Positions 23,743 to 35,998 of a stretch of 64,000 nt of DNA are shown here, piece after piece. Where the stretch lies: the NCBI GenBank assembly GCA_039881045.1, contig JAYWVB010000008.1:310001-374000 (forward strand), in the 5' to 3' direction. Below the pieces are notes generated by a model. That model searched no databases, was not told the DNA's origin, and saw only the letters and a list, made by a program, of their open reading frames with translations. The stretch is from Chaetomium olivaceum. Taxonomy: Eukaryota; Ascomycota; Sordariomycetes; Sordariales; Chaetomiaceae. The translations under genes and the position numbers were made by a program. The stretch's first letter is position 1, and each line of letters opens with the position of its first letter.

Positions 23743-24051
23743 ACCGGGGAGGTTGGAAGATCATGGTGTTCTAAGCAAGATTGCACTTGGAGGTAGACAC
23801 TGATATAATGTTCAAGGAGTGGAGCCCTTGTCTCGGAATGACAGAGGGCTAACTGATTGGTATGCACTCGATTGGACCGTCGGCCGTAGTATCTAGTCTG
23901 TTATTCTCCTGACGACGTTGATGATCCTTGTTTCGGGCTTCTTGATGCGGCGGCATACGAAGTACGTCGAAACCAAATCGGATTTGGCAAGACTGCGGGT
24001 ACCATCGGCGATGCGTGAAAAGTCCAACAGCACCCAACAAAATCTATAACC
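23743..24051. other. Short spacer between convergent F-box genes
   Basis: 309 bp between the 3' ends of two F-box genes. Nothing is recognisable in it. Confidence 0.4.
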
Positions 24052-25823
24052 TCATGTGTGTCCATCGCCGCTCTCATATGAGTCCCCCGAGTCCGCCACA
24101 GGTACCGGGCTAAACTCGACGATCGCGTCTACCATAAGCGCCTTGCGGTCACTGCCGATGACAGGCATCCAACGATACTTTTCCGTCCCGTAATGACAAC
24201 GGATGTGCATCATTCGAATGATCTTTCCTGTTTCCATGTCCTCTAAGTCAAACGACAACACCTCAACCTTTTTGTCGCCCCTTTCTTGCGGCGTTACAAA
24301 AGGGCCAGCCACGATCTTCGTCTGATCGTCAAGCCGGTGCTTGTCAAGACAGTAGGCACGAAACTGTGGCGACACAACCGAACAGGTCTTCCAAGTATCG
24401 TAGTCAACGAAGTCAAGAACCCGCCGATATAGCTCCGCAGGCAGGAAGCCCGGCGACTTGCATGCTGAGCGACGGCGCGCGGCAGCGTCGAAGAAATTGA
24501 CGAGCGCGGCGATACCAGGGAAGTATTTCAGCAGTTTTTCCGTCGTGCCAGTGCAGTTTGTGTGCACGATGACCTCGCCCCGATGTACCTTCCCCCCCTT
24601 TTGCTCTGGTCGCTCACGTGGATGTGTGCTCAGGCAGTACGCTGCGCGCAGAGGCGAAATGCTAATAGGTTTGGTGACGGTAATGAATGGCTCTCCTTTT
24701 CCATCGTGGCCACAGGACACTTCGGCAAACGCCACTTTGAAGAGGGACAGGATGACGATCTGAAAGCTGGCACGTCCCTGTTCGATACCCCAAGTAACGG
24801 CGTCCGTGACGGCGGCGAAATCAACCACGAGCGCCAGACTGACAAGCACGTCCTCGAACCAGTACATCGTCTCCGTAGGCGACGCTCCTGGGGGGTCACC
24901 CGGCCGATGATATGGGGAGCCAAACGCCAGCAATGGAGCGCTATCGCCAGCCCAGTCTTCGTCAAGCCATCCTGGGGAGTCTCCAAGATGGTCCGAGTTG
25001 CAGATCAAGGCACCGCAATTTCGGGGATTACACGGCTGCTCGGGGAAGGTGTGGAATTTGATATGGCCAGAGGCGATGGAGACGAAGGCAAATATCAACT
25101 CGCGAAAAGGGAACGCGCGTGGATCCCACTCGCCCCCGAACCGAAGAATCTCGGTGTGGTATTCGACAAGTGTCTCCGCTAAGACGAATGTGAGAAACCC
25201 TTTTCGCATGGTCTCGATGTCTGTCTTTGGAGTCTTGACATTGTAGGCGTAGCGCATCGTGTTGTTCCGTTCGGGGACCTCCACGGCCGGGGGCCATGTG
25301 CTTCTCTGGGCAAATGTCCAGGGAAATGGTAGACTTATCCCAATAGATGCTGTCTTTAATAGCGCGAAGCCACAAATCGTCCTGCCGTGGGATGTTGCTC
25401 AGATTCCAGTGGATGCTGTGGTTCATCGTGAGAACCTCCTTGTCGAGGTTGATAATGTAGAAGTACTCAGCATCGTGTTATCTAGGCGAGGAAACTCCGA
25501 TGGGGGTTCCATAAACTCGGCCAATTGCGAATATTCAGGTTCTGACTCGGACTCGTCGCAGATCTCGTAGACATGATGCTTTTCAAGGGCACGCTCCTTG
25601 GCCCTATGCTCGGCTCGCATCGACCTCAACCATTCTGTAACCCGTTAGTTCCCAATACACACCACGCCATTATTATTCACAACGCACTCTTGTAACCTTT
25701 ACGGTCGGGGGGAATTCTGGCGATAATTTCGGCTCCCAGACCCTCAAAGTAGCTGTCGTACTGGTGGTAATGAATGTAATAGCGGCCATGGAAGCGCACT
25801 ATTTCTAGGCCTCGAGTTCCCAT
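24052..25823 (-). CDS. F-box-like protein with two compensating frameshifts
   Basis: Exon 1 starts at 25823 (MGTRGLEIVRFHGRYYI). A short intron ends at 25635, and the rest is one exon down to 24052. The donor is either GTAAAG at 25702 or GTTACA at 25696. The second gives the more family-like join RKEWLRSMRAE. About 569 residues result if both shifts are read through. The N-terminal module (YYIHYHQYDSYFEGLG, then AEYFYIINLDKEVLTMNHS) is typical of a large fungal family, and an F-box-like region lies near the C-terminus (SPGFLPAELYRRVLDFVDYDTW). The frame slips near 25479-25482 (one base missing) and again in a five-base G run at 25289-25293 (one base extra). The middle piece between them is well conserved in its own frame, so the two changes are real in the sequence as given. 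Confidence 0.7.
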
Positions 25824-28800
25824 GACTGCGATGTGGCTGAAGCATGCGATGCTCCCAGCTGTTGGTGGTTGGGCTTGACAAAGGAGAATTTGGTAGGAGG
25901 GAGATTGGCGTTGAATGAGGTGGCGAGTGAACTTATGTATGGGGTAGACGGGCTCTGTGTGGGGAAGTCATAGGTCTCGGGCAATAATCGGTGCGCGGAG
26001 CTCATGTTGTTCCTGTGAATGTTGAGAAAGAAGAGATAAAACTCACCCACCCCACCCCATGACGAGATGACTCCCTTTACGTAATTTAGTAGAAAGTCAG
26101 TGTTTGAAAAAGAAAAACAAAACAATGGCTACTACGTAAGATGTATCTTCCATTAAGTACGTACGACCCTTTGAAGTACAGTTCCTCACAGTGTGTTTAG
26201 GACGCCAAAAGCAGTCGAATAAAACAACATCTTTTCCGTTATCCTTCTCCCTTTGCAGCAGCCCGGGATTGCTTTAAGGTGCCCTACTTCCGGAAGTGAG
26301 CAGCAATATGCGGCCATTTATCATGCATCATGCACCCTCGCGTCTTACGCTGCTGAGTTAACCGCGGGATATTGTGATCAGTTACAGTGTGGCTACTCAT
26401 ATACTGCCGTGGAAGGGATGCCAACCACCGATTCCGGATCTTGGAACGCTGCCAGTGCTTGGGGTCTAAGTTTTTGGCTCTTTTGGGTTTGGGTAACTGA
26501 CTGAAACCGGGTCTACATCCGGAGATCCTCATCCCTGTGTACCAAAATCATCCGGTATGGGGTTATTGGACAACCGGTTGTATCTAAATGGCGGCCAATA
26601 CAGTGATATTCAAGGGTACAAGAGCAAGCGTATCATATGCTCGTCATTGGAACGCCAAACCGGGGAACCCCAAAATGCGGATTGTCGGGTACCATGACGA
26701 AGGGTCCCTCGTGATCGAAGTTTTAGCCTTGGAGAAATAAGTACTATCCATTAAGATTGAAGAATGCCCGATATCAAGTGGCGATGTGATTCGAAGGGTA
26801 CGAAGGTATCTAGGTACCTTAAGTGATTATGGAAATAAGGGATTAGTTGCCACATAACAGTCAACTTATTATTAGCAAGAAAAGATCCGAAGCGGGCCAT
26901 TGTGTCTGAGGGCGAGGAGGATGACGCCGGCCGCCTCCCGTGTCAGGCTCATGGATTCTATGACCAATTCTTAACTCAGCGGATTCACCGCGTAGTTACC
27001 CGTCGACGACCAATATCACATCAACGGGTTTGCAGCCTGGCGCCGAGTAAGGCAGACTGTGTAGAGAGGAGCCGTCAGGTGCGAGTAAACTGAGCTGTTC
27101 AGTTTGGCCCTGATAACTGCCGAGATTGAGGAGCTCAATACCAGCGAACCGAAACCTTGATGTTGAGTCCATGCCGAGTACTCGGGGACTTTCATACTTC
27201 CGAAAAGGTCCGCCTGAGCAATAATTGTTGCGCATATGCAGGTCCCATGCCACTCAGTTGTGTGACACAGCGGGTAACGGCGCTGGGATAAGGCTGGATA
27301 ACGGGTTTGTCAGGTCCATTATTGGTTTCATGGTTTCGCGGTGTGGCACTCCCCACACCCACGTTTCGGGGACTGAAATGCCTTGCGCCGAATTTGGGCG
27401 GGAATTAGCAATGTGTCCCACGACAAAAACAAACGGTATGAGTTTGTCACTTTCGCATCGATAAGGTAGTGCGCAAAATACAACATCGGCACTTGATCCT
27501 GGCACGGTCTGTCGGGGCATGTCTGAGACAATGTCCCTTGAATCTTTCAACTTGCTCCCTGGGGACTTTTGCCTCCGTGCCTTCTCTCCCTCCGCCATTC
27601 CTGTCTGAGTCATGCCAACATGACCCGCCCTGCCTACAAGAGGTCGGCGGCATAGGGGGCGGAAAGCCACGAAGCATGGAACACATGGAAGAGGCCGGGT
27701 GGTACAGACCTTACATAACGTGGCGTCCTCATGTCCGGTTCCTACATGAGACTTTCCCTCGTGTTCTCCCGACCTCCTCTTTGATAGGGGGGATCCCCCT
27801 CATCCCGAAGCGCCGGGACATCTTAGCCCCCATGGAATGCCCGATGTGAGATATCGTATGTCCCTGAGTCTCTTCATCCGCGCCAGTCAGCATTCAATCT
27901 GGCGCATCGGTGCAGTGGCTGATGCAGTGATGGCCGACCGCCTTCCGCCGCTAGTATTTCCGGGGAACTCGGAACAAGGGAAAGGGACGAAATCTCGAGC
28001 AAGGTTGGGTTTTTGGGGGTGCCACATGCCTGCTTCCTCCAGTCAATGGTTTCACACTCGCGTGGCTATTGCCGCCGATCGTTCCCAGTTTCGGGCGTCA
28101 CCCGGCAGCCCTGCATTACCTGCAGCGCTGAATCTTCGCGCTGCCAGGAGGAGCACGTGGTCGTGGTGGAATTGGACAAGACCGCGGATGCCGCCCGTAT
28201 CTGCTCCTGCCGTACTACACTAGTAAAATTAGTGGGACCAGCGGGAAGGTGCGATGCGCCCGACATGTTAGCGTGGAAGGGCTGCGGAGAGGAAGGAAGG
28301 AACAAGCGACAACCAAACTGGCATCCTGCCCCGTCAATGTCCGTCTCTGCTGGTGGTCGACATCACGAACTGTGGCGTTTGCCAAGTGGCCACATCCCTG
28401 AAGCAGATCCCAGCCCCTGTCACTCAGCTTTCACATCGCCCCACCAGTCCAGCCAATGATTCGGCCGGAACAGCCGGGCCCTGCCCGAAACCCCACCTTC
28501 CCGAATTCTCGTCCTTTGCTTCGTAGCTTCCAACAAACAGACTGCAATGCTTCCTTCATCAAACCCTCGAGAGGAAGGTGGTGCGAAAGCTTTTGCTCTT
28601 TTGAGCCCCCAAGGTTACCTACTTTACCTACCGACAACTCCCGGGCCTATTCTGACGGCATGGAAGTCTGCACGGTACTTATCTACATCCCTAACCAATC
28701 TCACTGTTCCATTCGGCACTGTGATTCTGTTCGTTCCATTTCTTCTCTGTGTTATTTGATTTCCTGTTTTCTTCTCTCGCATCGGGCATGATGTTCCCGT

Positions 28801-31800
28801 GGCTTGGACACCCAACGCCAAGGTCATCCACAAGCCGCAGCTGCATGTGGGATGGCAAAGACGGGAACTTGGGTTTGCCGAGTGAAGTGCATGCTGCATT
28901 CTCGAAGCAGGCCGTGTGCGCCTCGACCAGCCGCCAGCGCCACCCTGGCCGGGCCTTGGGTGCTCGGATATTGTATCAGCAGATGCCCACAGGCGCTCAG
29001 TCCGCGGAATAACACAACTTGCCGCCTTTGCTCATTTCCATTAACCCAAGTCCTTGTCTCACTCACTCTTGCGGCCTTGTGGGTGTCGTTACAATGGCAC
29101 TTGTGACGGTTGATTTACCGGCAGGAATCCACTCCGGCGGAAATCTTCCGACGTATAAGCCCCCGCTTTGAACGACAGCTCTCCACCGAACTACCGGCGC
29201 CATGACACAAGCGAGCAGATAGTCGGCTTGGCCAGATACTCGGTCTGTCACAATCGAAGGCTTGTCACTCCTGGGGTGATGTTTAAGGGTCTTGGCCGTC
29301 ACGGAACCTCTTTCGAGTCATGACTCAAGGGATTCTGATTTACGGCTGCCGCCATTGGGCAAACAAGGGGCTATGCGCGGCATGTGGCCAATAGTTTGGG
29401 GGGCTGGCTTTATTTAGCAACCAAGCACGGCTCGGGCCCGACTTGGGTTGGAGCATGGCATCCCGGGTGAACATGCAGCCTCCGTCAGTCGCCCTGGCTC
29501 CTCGTCCCCCGACTGGTCCGATTGTTCCAAGCCTCCACCCGAGGCGATCTGAGTCCCCGACACACTGGGATCCAACCCGATAGAACCGCAAATCCCGCTC
29601 CCTGGTCGAACGGTCGGGTTTCAGCCCCCAGGGGTGGTGACATCGCTGCGCCTGGAGGGTCACTAATCTCCTCGTGGACATCGAGCAGAAGCACACCGCA
29701 ATATTCAATCTGCAGCAGACACAATCCTATAGCTACCGTCGTCTCGTAGGCGAAAGCCGAAACACATCGCAGCCGTCCAAGCGCGAATACAGCACTGGGC
29801 GTGCAGGGCTGGGCTGCCCAAGTTTTACTTATTCCTCCTTGCTAACCGAAATTCATGAGCATTGTTTACTCAACAAGCTAGGTTAATGGTAGCGGATAGC
29901 CGGGAGCCTTGCTGACTTACTTGGTACGAAGCGGGTCAAATCGCGCCAACTTGGAGTTGGCTAGCCAATGACGGTGTGGCGATTTCTCTCACGCAACTAT
30001 AAGCCGCAAGCTTATACATATTTGGACGTAAGAAACAGACCCTGTTCCCGTCCTTTGACCCATCACCGAGCTCCACCTGGCCCCCATTTGTTCCGCCAGG
30101 TTTCGGTAATTGGGGAACTCGCGTCCAATCGACCGAAAAGGTACGTTATCCTAGGCTTACCTTCGATGCCTCCCTTGGTCGTCGGTCCTTCATTGTTGAT
30201 GTGGCTGTCAGCACTCTGGGGCCAGAAGTATGATTTATCACTCGGGCTTAACGACGATGCCGTTATAACCGAGCCGAGGAGCCACGGTCTTGGCGTCAAC
30301 TTGTCTCGTTGACGTCGAGGCACACCCTGAAATGTTGGAACTCCTACCTCGCAAAGGATTTGTCTTTCCGTCACGAATTGTGCCCTCCAAGGTGCTCCCG
30401 TCCTCCTCTTCCGCCAAGATGTATCTCCAGCCAATGACTGCCTGTTCCAGGCAAGAGGAGACGAGCGGGATGCCAATCTAAATACGATACCGGTAGGGCA
30501 GAACTCTCCGCTAGCAGGGGCGCCGGTGCGGCAGGAATGGTACCCTAAGCGTGACATCCCCTCCAAGAGCGATATAATGGCGCAATCCACACGCCATGCT
30601 ACCCTACACGGCAAGCTGCGTCCCTCTTCAGTGCTTCACAAGCGTTGTCACAACGGGCCCCTGACGATCCTGAAATCGATCTTCGTCGGCAGGAGTTTCC
30701 GTGTCTGTCCCTCTCGCTCAAGGTCTGGGGTTACTTGGACCACCCGTTATTGTTCACTGCGACTCTCACTCGATAGAGTCCATTAATACTACTACACTTA
30801 TATGCAGATCACATTAGTCCGGCAGGTCAGGTCATGTTCAAGTCTCCGTCGTCTGCCTGAAGCTCTAGAAGTCTTCTCGGTTCATGGCACGTGTTTGGCC
30901 GCCACGAAACGATGTCCACTTGACGTCCCAAGCCACCACATCCAGCGCTGTAATCAGTCCGGCACACCCAAGGGGCCGCCTTGGACGCTCCAGCCTTACA
31001 TTTTCCTGACCCCCGTGGCTTGCCCCCTGCCAAGAGCTCCCAGACTCATCACGAGATGCTTGGACTCCCGCCCCGTATGCAGGTGCACATCGGATGAACG
31101 AACCCCCCAGAACGCCAGATGCGCAGGCGTTTCCCCCATCCCGTCCCGCTGTTGGCAGTCTATCTCTACGGGCGGTACGTCCGCGGCCGGGACCATGGTG
31201 GCCACAAAGATCACAGCTCAACGGGCGGCCAAGCCAATACATCCTGCAGGACCAAAGCGTTTGGCCTCTTTGCTGTTTTACGGTCATTTTCTCACTTGAC
31301 CATCATCTGGGGGCCAGGGGAGTGGACTTCAAGGCTTCACCTCCACAACCCGGTCCCATACTCTACTCCTTCCTCGACCTCACCCCCGCCTTCGTGCAGA
31401 AGTTGGCAAGACTATTGATCTCGGTTACACCTTTCACACCCTCAGCGCCCGAGGCGAGCTCCTTCAAGGCAGCCACGGCTGTGAGCGGGCACGCTCTTTC
31501 TGAGTGAAGCCCCGTCACATGCGAGTCTTGCCCGTTCAGATGACCAAGCACCGTCGGTAAGGCTTACTGGCTCTCCGATGACAATTTTCACGGAGATTAC
31601 ATGTGAGGGCATGGTTGGATGTGGAATCCAACATGGCTCAAAGAGGCTTTCTCCCTAGTATCAACCTCTTAGTCAACGTCGTTTCCCTACACCACTACCA
31701 TCCTATTGACTGCCTCGTAGCCGCCAAACCCGCGTTCCCCTGAGTCACGAGAGACGCAAGAGACCACCCACTATCACCAGTTCCGAGCCGCCGTTCCTGT

Positions 31801-32164
31801 CTGAGGTACCCTCCAACCCATCATTGCCTAGCGTCAATCCCTCCACCTCGGGCGATTCATGGCTCCAGGAACTTTGATACAAGCCCCCGCGTCGACGGGC
31901 GGGGTTTGGTTACCACGCTATTTCGTGAATGGGATGGTATGTCCAATGAGAGAGGGGGGGGCAAGATGCCACCGTAAAATCAGAGCGAGTGAGTTGCAGA
32001 CAGACCTCCCAACGAAGGATTGCTGGATGAGTCTATAAAGGGGGCGGGTTGTCCTGTCGACCAATTTGAATTCTCATCTTCATTAGGACATCCAGACAGT
32101 ACCTACCGTCTAGCTTCCCGACTCTGTTCTTGTTCTCATCAAGTGGATTCCCAGTGTCCCAAGG
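25824..32164. other. Gene-poor 6.3-kb stretch
   Basis: No ORF here shows a domain, codon bias or splice pattern I trust. Candidates such as minus 27254-27670 (138 codons) and plus 28787-29012 look random. There are no LTR ends, LINE tails or tRNAs that I can see, and base composition is not strongly AT-biased except near 26100-26250. The final 130 bases hold the laccase promoter. This could be very old transposon debris or a region of lineage-specific RNA genes. Confidence 0.4.
32034..32039 (+). promoter_or_regulatory. TATA box of the laccase gene
   Basis: A TATAAA hexamer lies 125 bp upstream of the laccase start codon, within a G-rich setting (TATAAAGGGGG). Position and context suit a core promoter of a regulated secreted enzyme. 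Confidence 0.55.
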
Positions 32165-34394
32165 ATGAAGTTTTTTTTTGGCATCATGGCGCTCACGGTG
32201 GGCATCATTGTCCCCTGTTGCTGCCGCTCCCCCTTCCACTCCCGCCCCAAGGGACCTCCTCGTTCCCATCGCGGAGAGAGAAGAGGCCGCCGTGCTCCCT
32301 CGCCAGACAAGCTGCCACACTCCCAGCAATAGGGCGTGCTGGACCACCGGCTATAATATCAACACGGACTACGAAGTCAACAGTCCTAACACGGGAGTTG
32401 TTCGGCCAGTGAGTGCCCCTTTACACACCAAAGCAGAGATAGAAGCTAAGATGAGACAGTACACTTTCACCCTCACTGAGGAGGAGAATTGGACGGGTCC
32501 CGACGGCGTTGTCAAGAACAAGGTCATGTTGATCAACAGTATGCTCTGCCGTTTTCTCAACCTGTTGCTTCTGAAACTAATAGATACGTTTCACAGACAA
32601 GATCATGGGTATGTTTCCTTCTTGCCAGACCGACGGTTCTAGCGTTCCCCTGAAGATAAACACTGACCCAATCACAGGACCCACCATCTTCGCTAATTGG
32701 GGCGATACCATTCAGGTCACGGTCATTAACAACCTCGACACCAACGGGTATGTTTTTTACTTAGAAACCATGGCATAATATAAGAGCTAACATTTGTAGT
32801 ACCTCCATCCACTGGCACGGCCTGCACCAAAAGGATACCAACCTGCATGACGGCGCCAACGGCGTCACTGAATGCCCCATTCCACCCGGAGGCCGGAGGG
32901 TTTACCGGTTCAAGGCCCAGCAATACGGCACGAGCTGGTATCACTCCCACTTTTCGGCTCAATACGGCAACGGTGTAGTCGGTACCATCCAAATTAATGG
33001 TCCGGCTTCGCTCCCCTATGACATTGACCTGGGCGTGTTTCCCCTGATGGACTACTATTATGCCAGTGCCGACGAGCTCGTCCATTTCACCATGAACAAC
33101 GGCGCGCCCTTCAGCGACAACGTGCTCTTCAACGGCACGGCCAAGCACCCGACCACGGGCGCTGGGCAGTGGGCCAACGTCACCCTCACCCCGGGCAAGC
33201 GGCACCGGCTGCGAATCATCAACACCTCCACTGAGAACCACTTCCAAATCTCGCTCGCCAACCACAGCATGACCATCATTGCCGCGGATATGGTCCCCGT
33301 CAACGCCATGACTGTTGACAGCCTGTTCCTGGCGGTCGGCCAGCGGTACGACGTGACCATCGACGCCAACCGCACGCCGGGCAACTACTGGTTCAACGTC
33401 ACTTTTGGCGGTCAGGCCTTCTGCGGCGGCTCGCTCAACCCCAACCCCGCCGCTATCTTCCACTACGCCGGCGCCCCCGGTGGTTTACCCACAAACCGGG
33501 GTGTGGCACCTATCGACCACCAGTGCCTGGATCTCCCCAACCTGACCCCCGTTGTGACGCGGAATGTGCCGGTCAGCGGGTTCGTCAAGCGGCCCGGCAA
33601 CACCCTGCCCGTGAACATTGACTTGTCTGGCACGCCGCTGTTTGTGTGGAAGGTTAACGGCAGTGCCATCAACGTCGACTGGGGCAAGCCAGTGGCCGAG
33701 TATGTCATGACGCAGAATACGAGCTACCCGGTGAGCGACAATATCGTGCAGGTGGACGGTGTGAATCAGGTAGGCTTCCCTTCATTCAACTCGGAATCTT
33801 TAACAGGACGGCGCTGACACGGCCGAACTGCAGTGGACGTACTGGCTCGTCGAGAATGACCCCAACGGCCCCTTCAGTCTCCCGCACCCGATGCACTTGC
33901 ACGTAAGTCGGCCCCGTGTCCCACACGCTCCCGCTCAAACCCCTACATAGACTAACATCCCCCCCCCCCCTCCCCAACAGGGCCACGATTTCCTCGTGCT
34001 GGGCCGCTCGCCCGACGTATCCCCCGCTTCGCAACAACGCTTCGTGTTCGACCCGGCCGTAGACCTGCCCCGGCTGCGCGGTACCAACCCGGTGCGGCGC
34101 GACGTGACCATGCTGCCCCCGCGCGGCTGGCTGCTGCTGGCCTTCCGCACCGACAACCCAGGCGCCTGGCTCTTCCACTGCCACATCGCGTGGCACGTGT
34201 CGGGCGGGCTGAGCGTCACCTTCCTGGAGCGGCCGAACGAGTTGAGGCAGAGGATTACGCCCGCGGACAGGACCGACTTCAATCGCGTGTGTGGCGAATG
34301 GCGCCAGTATTGGCCGACGAACCCGTTCCCCAAGATTGATTCCGGGCTGAGGCATCGGTTTGTGGAGGAGAGTGAGTGGATGGTTAAGGCTTGA
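32165..34394 (+). CDS. Ascomycete laccase (multicopper oxidase), frameshift in signal region
   Basis: Exons 32165..32408, 32460..32538, 32597..32608, 32678..32747, 32800..33769, 33834..33902 and 33981..34394, about 618 residues. Laccases oxidise phenols and lignin-like aromatics with O2, outside the cell. All four copper sites are visible: IHWHGLHQ, WYHSHFSAQYG, HPMHLHGHDF and HCHIAWHVSGGL, with Leu as the axial type-1 residue. The C-terminus has the DSGL processing site and a short tail, the mark of asco-laccases. Exon 3 is a 12-bp microexon coding for part of NNKIMG. The signal peptide MKFFFGIMALTVGIIVP is in one frame and the mature protein (APPSTPAPRDLL) in the next. One C of the CCCC at 32212-32215 seems extra. 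Six introns have standard borders, and one ends in a long poly-C tract at 33961-33970. Confidence 0.92.
32597..32608 (+). other. 12-bp microexon of the laccase gene
   Basis: The exon lies between a CACAG acceptor and a GTATGT donor. It completes an Asn codon and encodes Lys-Ile-Met plus the first base of Gly, restoring the conserved N-K-I-x-G-P-T-I-F stretch. Without it the reading frame would hold, but four conserved residues would be lost. Confidence 0.8.
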
Positions 34395-35035
34395 GTGGCT
34401 GGGGGTTGCTGGGCGAAGGGGGGGGTGCTTGATGAAATGGGGAAACTTATATCTTGCGAGGGAGGGTAGGATGATGTATTGATAACATGAACTTGGAAGT
34501 GCGGAACGTAGTCGGGTGCTGGAAATAACAATTTCTTTGATATCTGGATGCACCGACACTGGAGCTATGAGACCCTTCAACGGGTCCCATTGAATGCGAT
34601 AATCATACAACCATTTGCGCCTGTAAGATAATATTTCCCTGTACCCTTGTCACAGCGGACTGTCTTGTCTACTACATCAGGTACCTGATATAACAAGGAC
34701 TAGGCCGCCAGGTCACTTCCAAGGTCGCGGCAAATAACCGGCACAATCATTTCACTACGTGGCGCTTTCGTTGAGTTTGGCAGTATGGTACCCCCATGCC
34801 GACACGGTACTTGTCTTGCAAGCAGGCTTTGATAGTTCCTTGCATGTTAGTTCCAGGGGTCAATGAAAAGTTCAAGTCAATTCTGACGCATTTAGATGGC
34901 TGCTATAGGATTCCCTGTTTTCCGCCGTGCCTTCGCTTTGGATCCCAGGTAGACATCACTCCCACACGCACAATTCCCCTAGAAACGAACTATCTCGATG
35001 CCTAGGCTCTTCGTACTCTCAAGCGGCAAAAGCTT
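34395..35035. other. Convergent spacer between laccase and pectate lyase
   Basis: 640 bp between two 3' ends. Nothing beyond untranslated sequence is recognised. Confidence 0.4.
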
Positions 35036-35998
35036 TTAGCAGGCGCCGTCTTTTTCACCAGGGCCGCTGTAGTTCTGGCACGGTGTCTTGGCGTCGGTGC
35101 AGACGTTGACGAGCGTGGCCTTATCACCGTTGGACTTGGTGATGCCGGCCACCTCGCCCCCGTTACGGGCGGTGACTCCCTCGATGTAGACCTCGCGGCG
35201 CATTTCTCGCACTGGAAGATATTAGCGTGCTAAACAACTTCTGGGCTGGCATAGCCCTCGGGTTCCAACTTACAGTTCCGCACGAGCGGTAAACCTTTCC
35301 GTAGTCTTCAGCATAAAAGTTGATGATCTGGTAAGGTGTCAGACTCGAGCAAGTTACGGGTAGATGGCGGACGCCATGGAGGGGCACAAACGTTGACACG
35401 GCCGCAACCGTTGTGTTGGATGACCTTGTCCGAGGCATGGTAGGCACCGCCGCCAATGATGTTGGTCACGTCTCCCGCCCTGTCCTCTTTCTAATTCAAG
35501 GTCAGTAAGGTCCAAATTCCATCTTGACGTTTAACTACATGGTCCTGCTTACGATGGAGATGGCATCCTCACAGACGTCCTCGAACCAGAGAAACTCGAG
35601 GTTGCAACCGCCTCCCTTGCAGTAAACACCCTCGCCGGCCGTCTTTCCGATGATGACGTTGCGCAGAGTACCGCCGCGCTCGACAACAAAGGCCGTGTCG
35701 CTTTCGCCTGTGTCATAGTCAGTCTCAGCATTTGAGTTTCACTCCCCAAGGCAGGGAAAGCACGAGAGAAAACAGGTAGAGACACACCTCCTTCGCCTTG
35801 ACCGTTGCAGGTACTGGGGCTTCTGTCGAACTTGCGCCATCCTCCGTCGTAGACCTCGCCGGCCTTTACGTAGATGGGTTTGGAGAGGGGCACATTCTCA
35901 GTCGGCGTGGGAACACCGCCCTCGTACCCCAGGCAAGCCAACGCCGTAGGCGCAGCTGCAAGAAGGGCGAGAGTAACGTGTTGGGCTTTGGCGAGCAT
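35036..35998 (-). CDS. Secreted pectate lyase, polysaccharide lyase family 3
   Basis: Five exons, complement(join(35036..35211,35274..35327,35392..35490,35553..35707,35788..35998)), about 231 residues if one base is restored. PL3 enzymes cleave de-esterified pectin by Ca2+-dependent beta-elimination. The protein has a signal peptide (LALLAAAPTALA), then YDGGWRKFDR, NVIIGKTAGEGVYCKGGGC, WFEDVCEDAIS, GGGAYHASDKVIQHNGCG and FYAEDYGKVYRSCG, the ordered parallel-beta-helix blocks of PL3, with many paired cysteines. All four introns have GT-AG borders. The last exon starts TGCGAGAAATG. The frame needed for REVYIEGVTARNGGEVAG to the stop is one base off, as if the A-run (T-run at 35203-35205 on the plus strand) had lost one base. 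Either a recent frameshift or a base error. Confidence 0.85.

Noticed and set aside
27254..27670. 138-codon minus ORF in the gene-poor region
   Set aside because: No motif, no biased codon use, and unrelated ORFs of similar size on the other strand.
28787..29012. Plus ORF preceded by a CT-rich leader
   Set aside because: The leader is suggestive but the 75-residue product has no features and no downstream exon was found.
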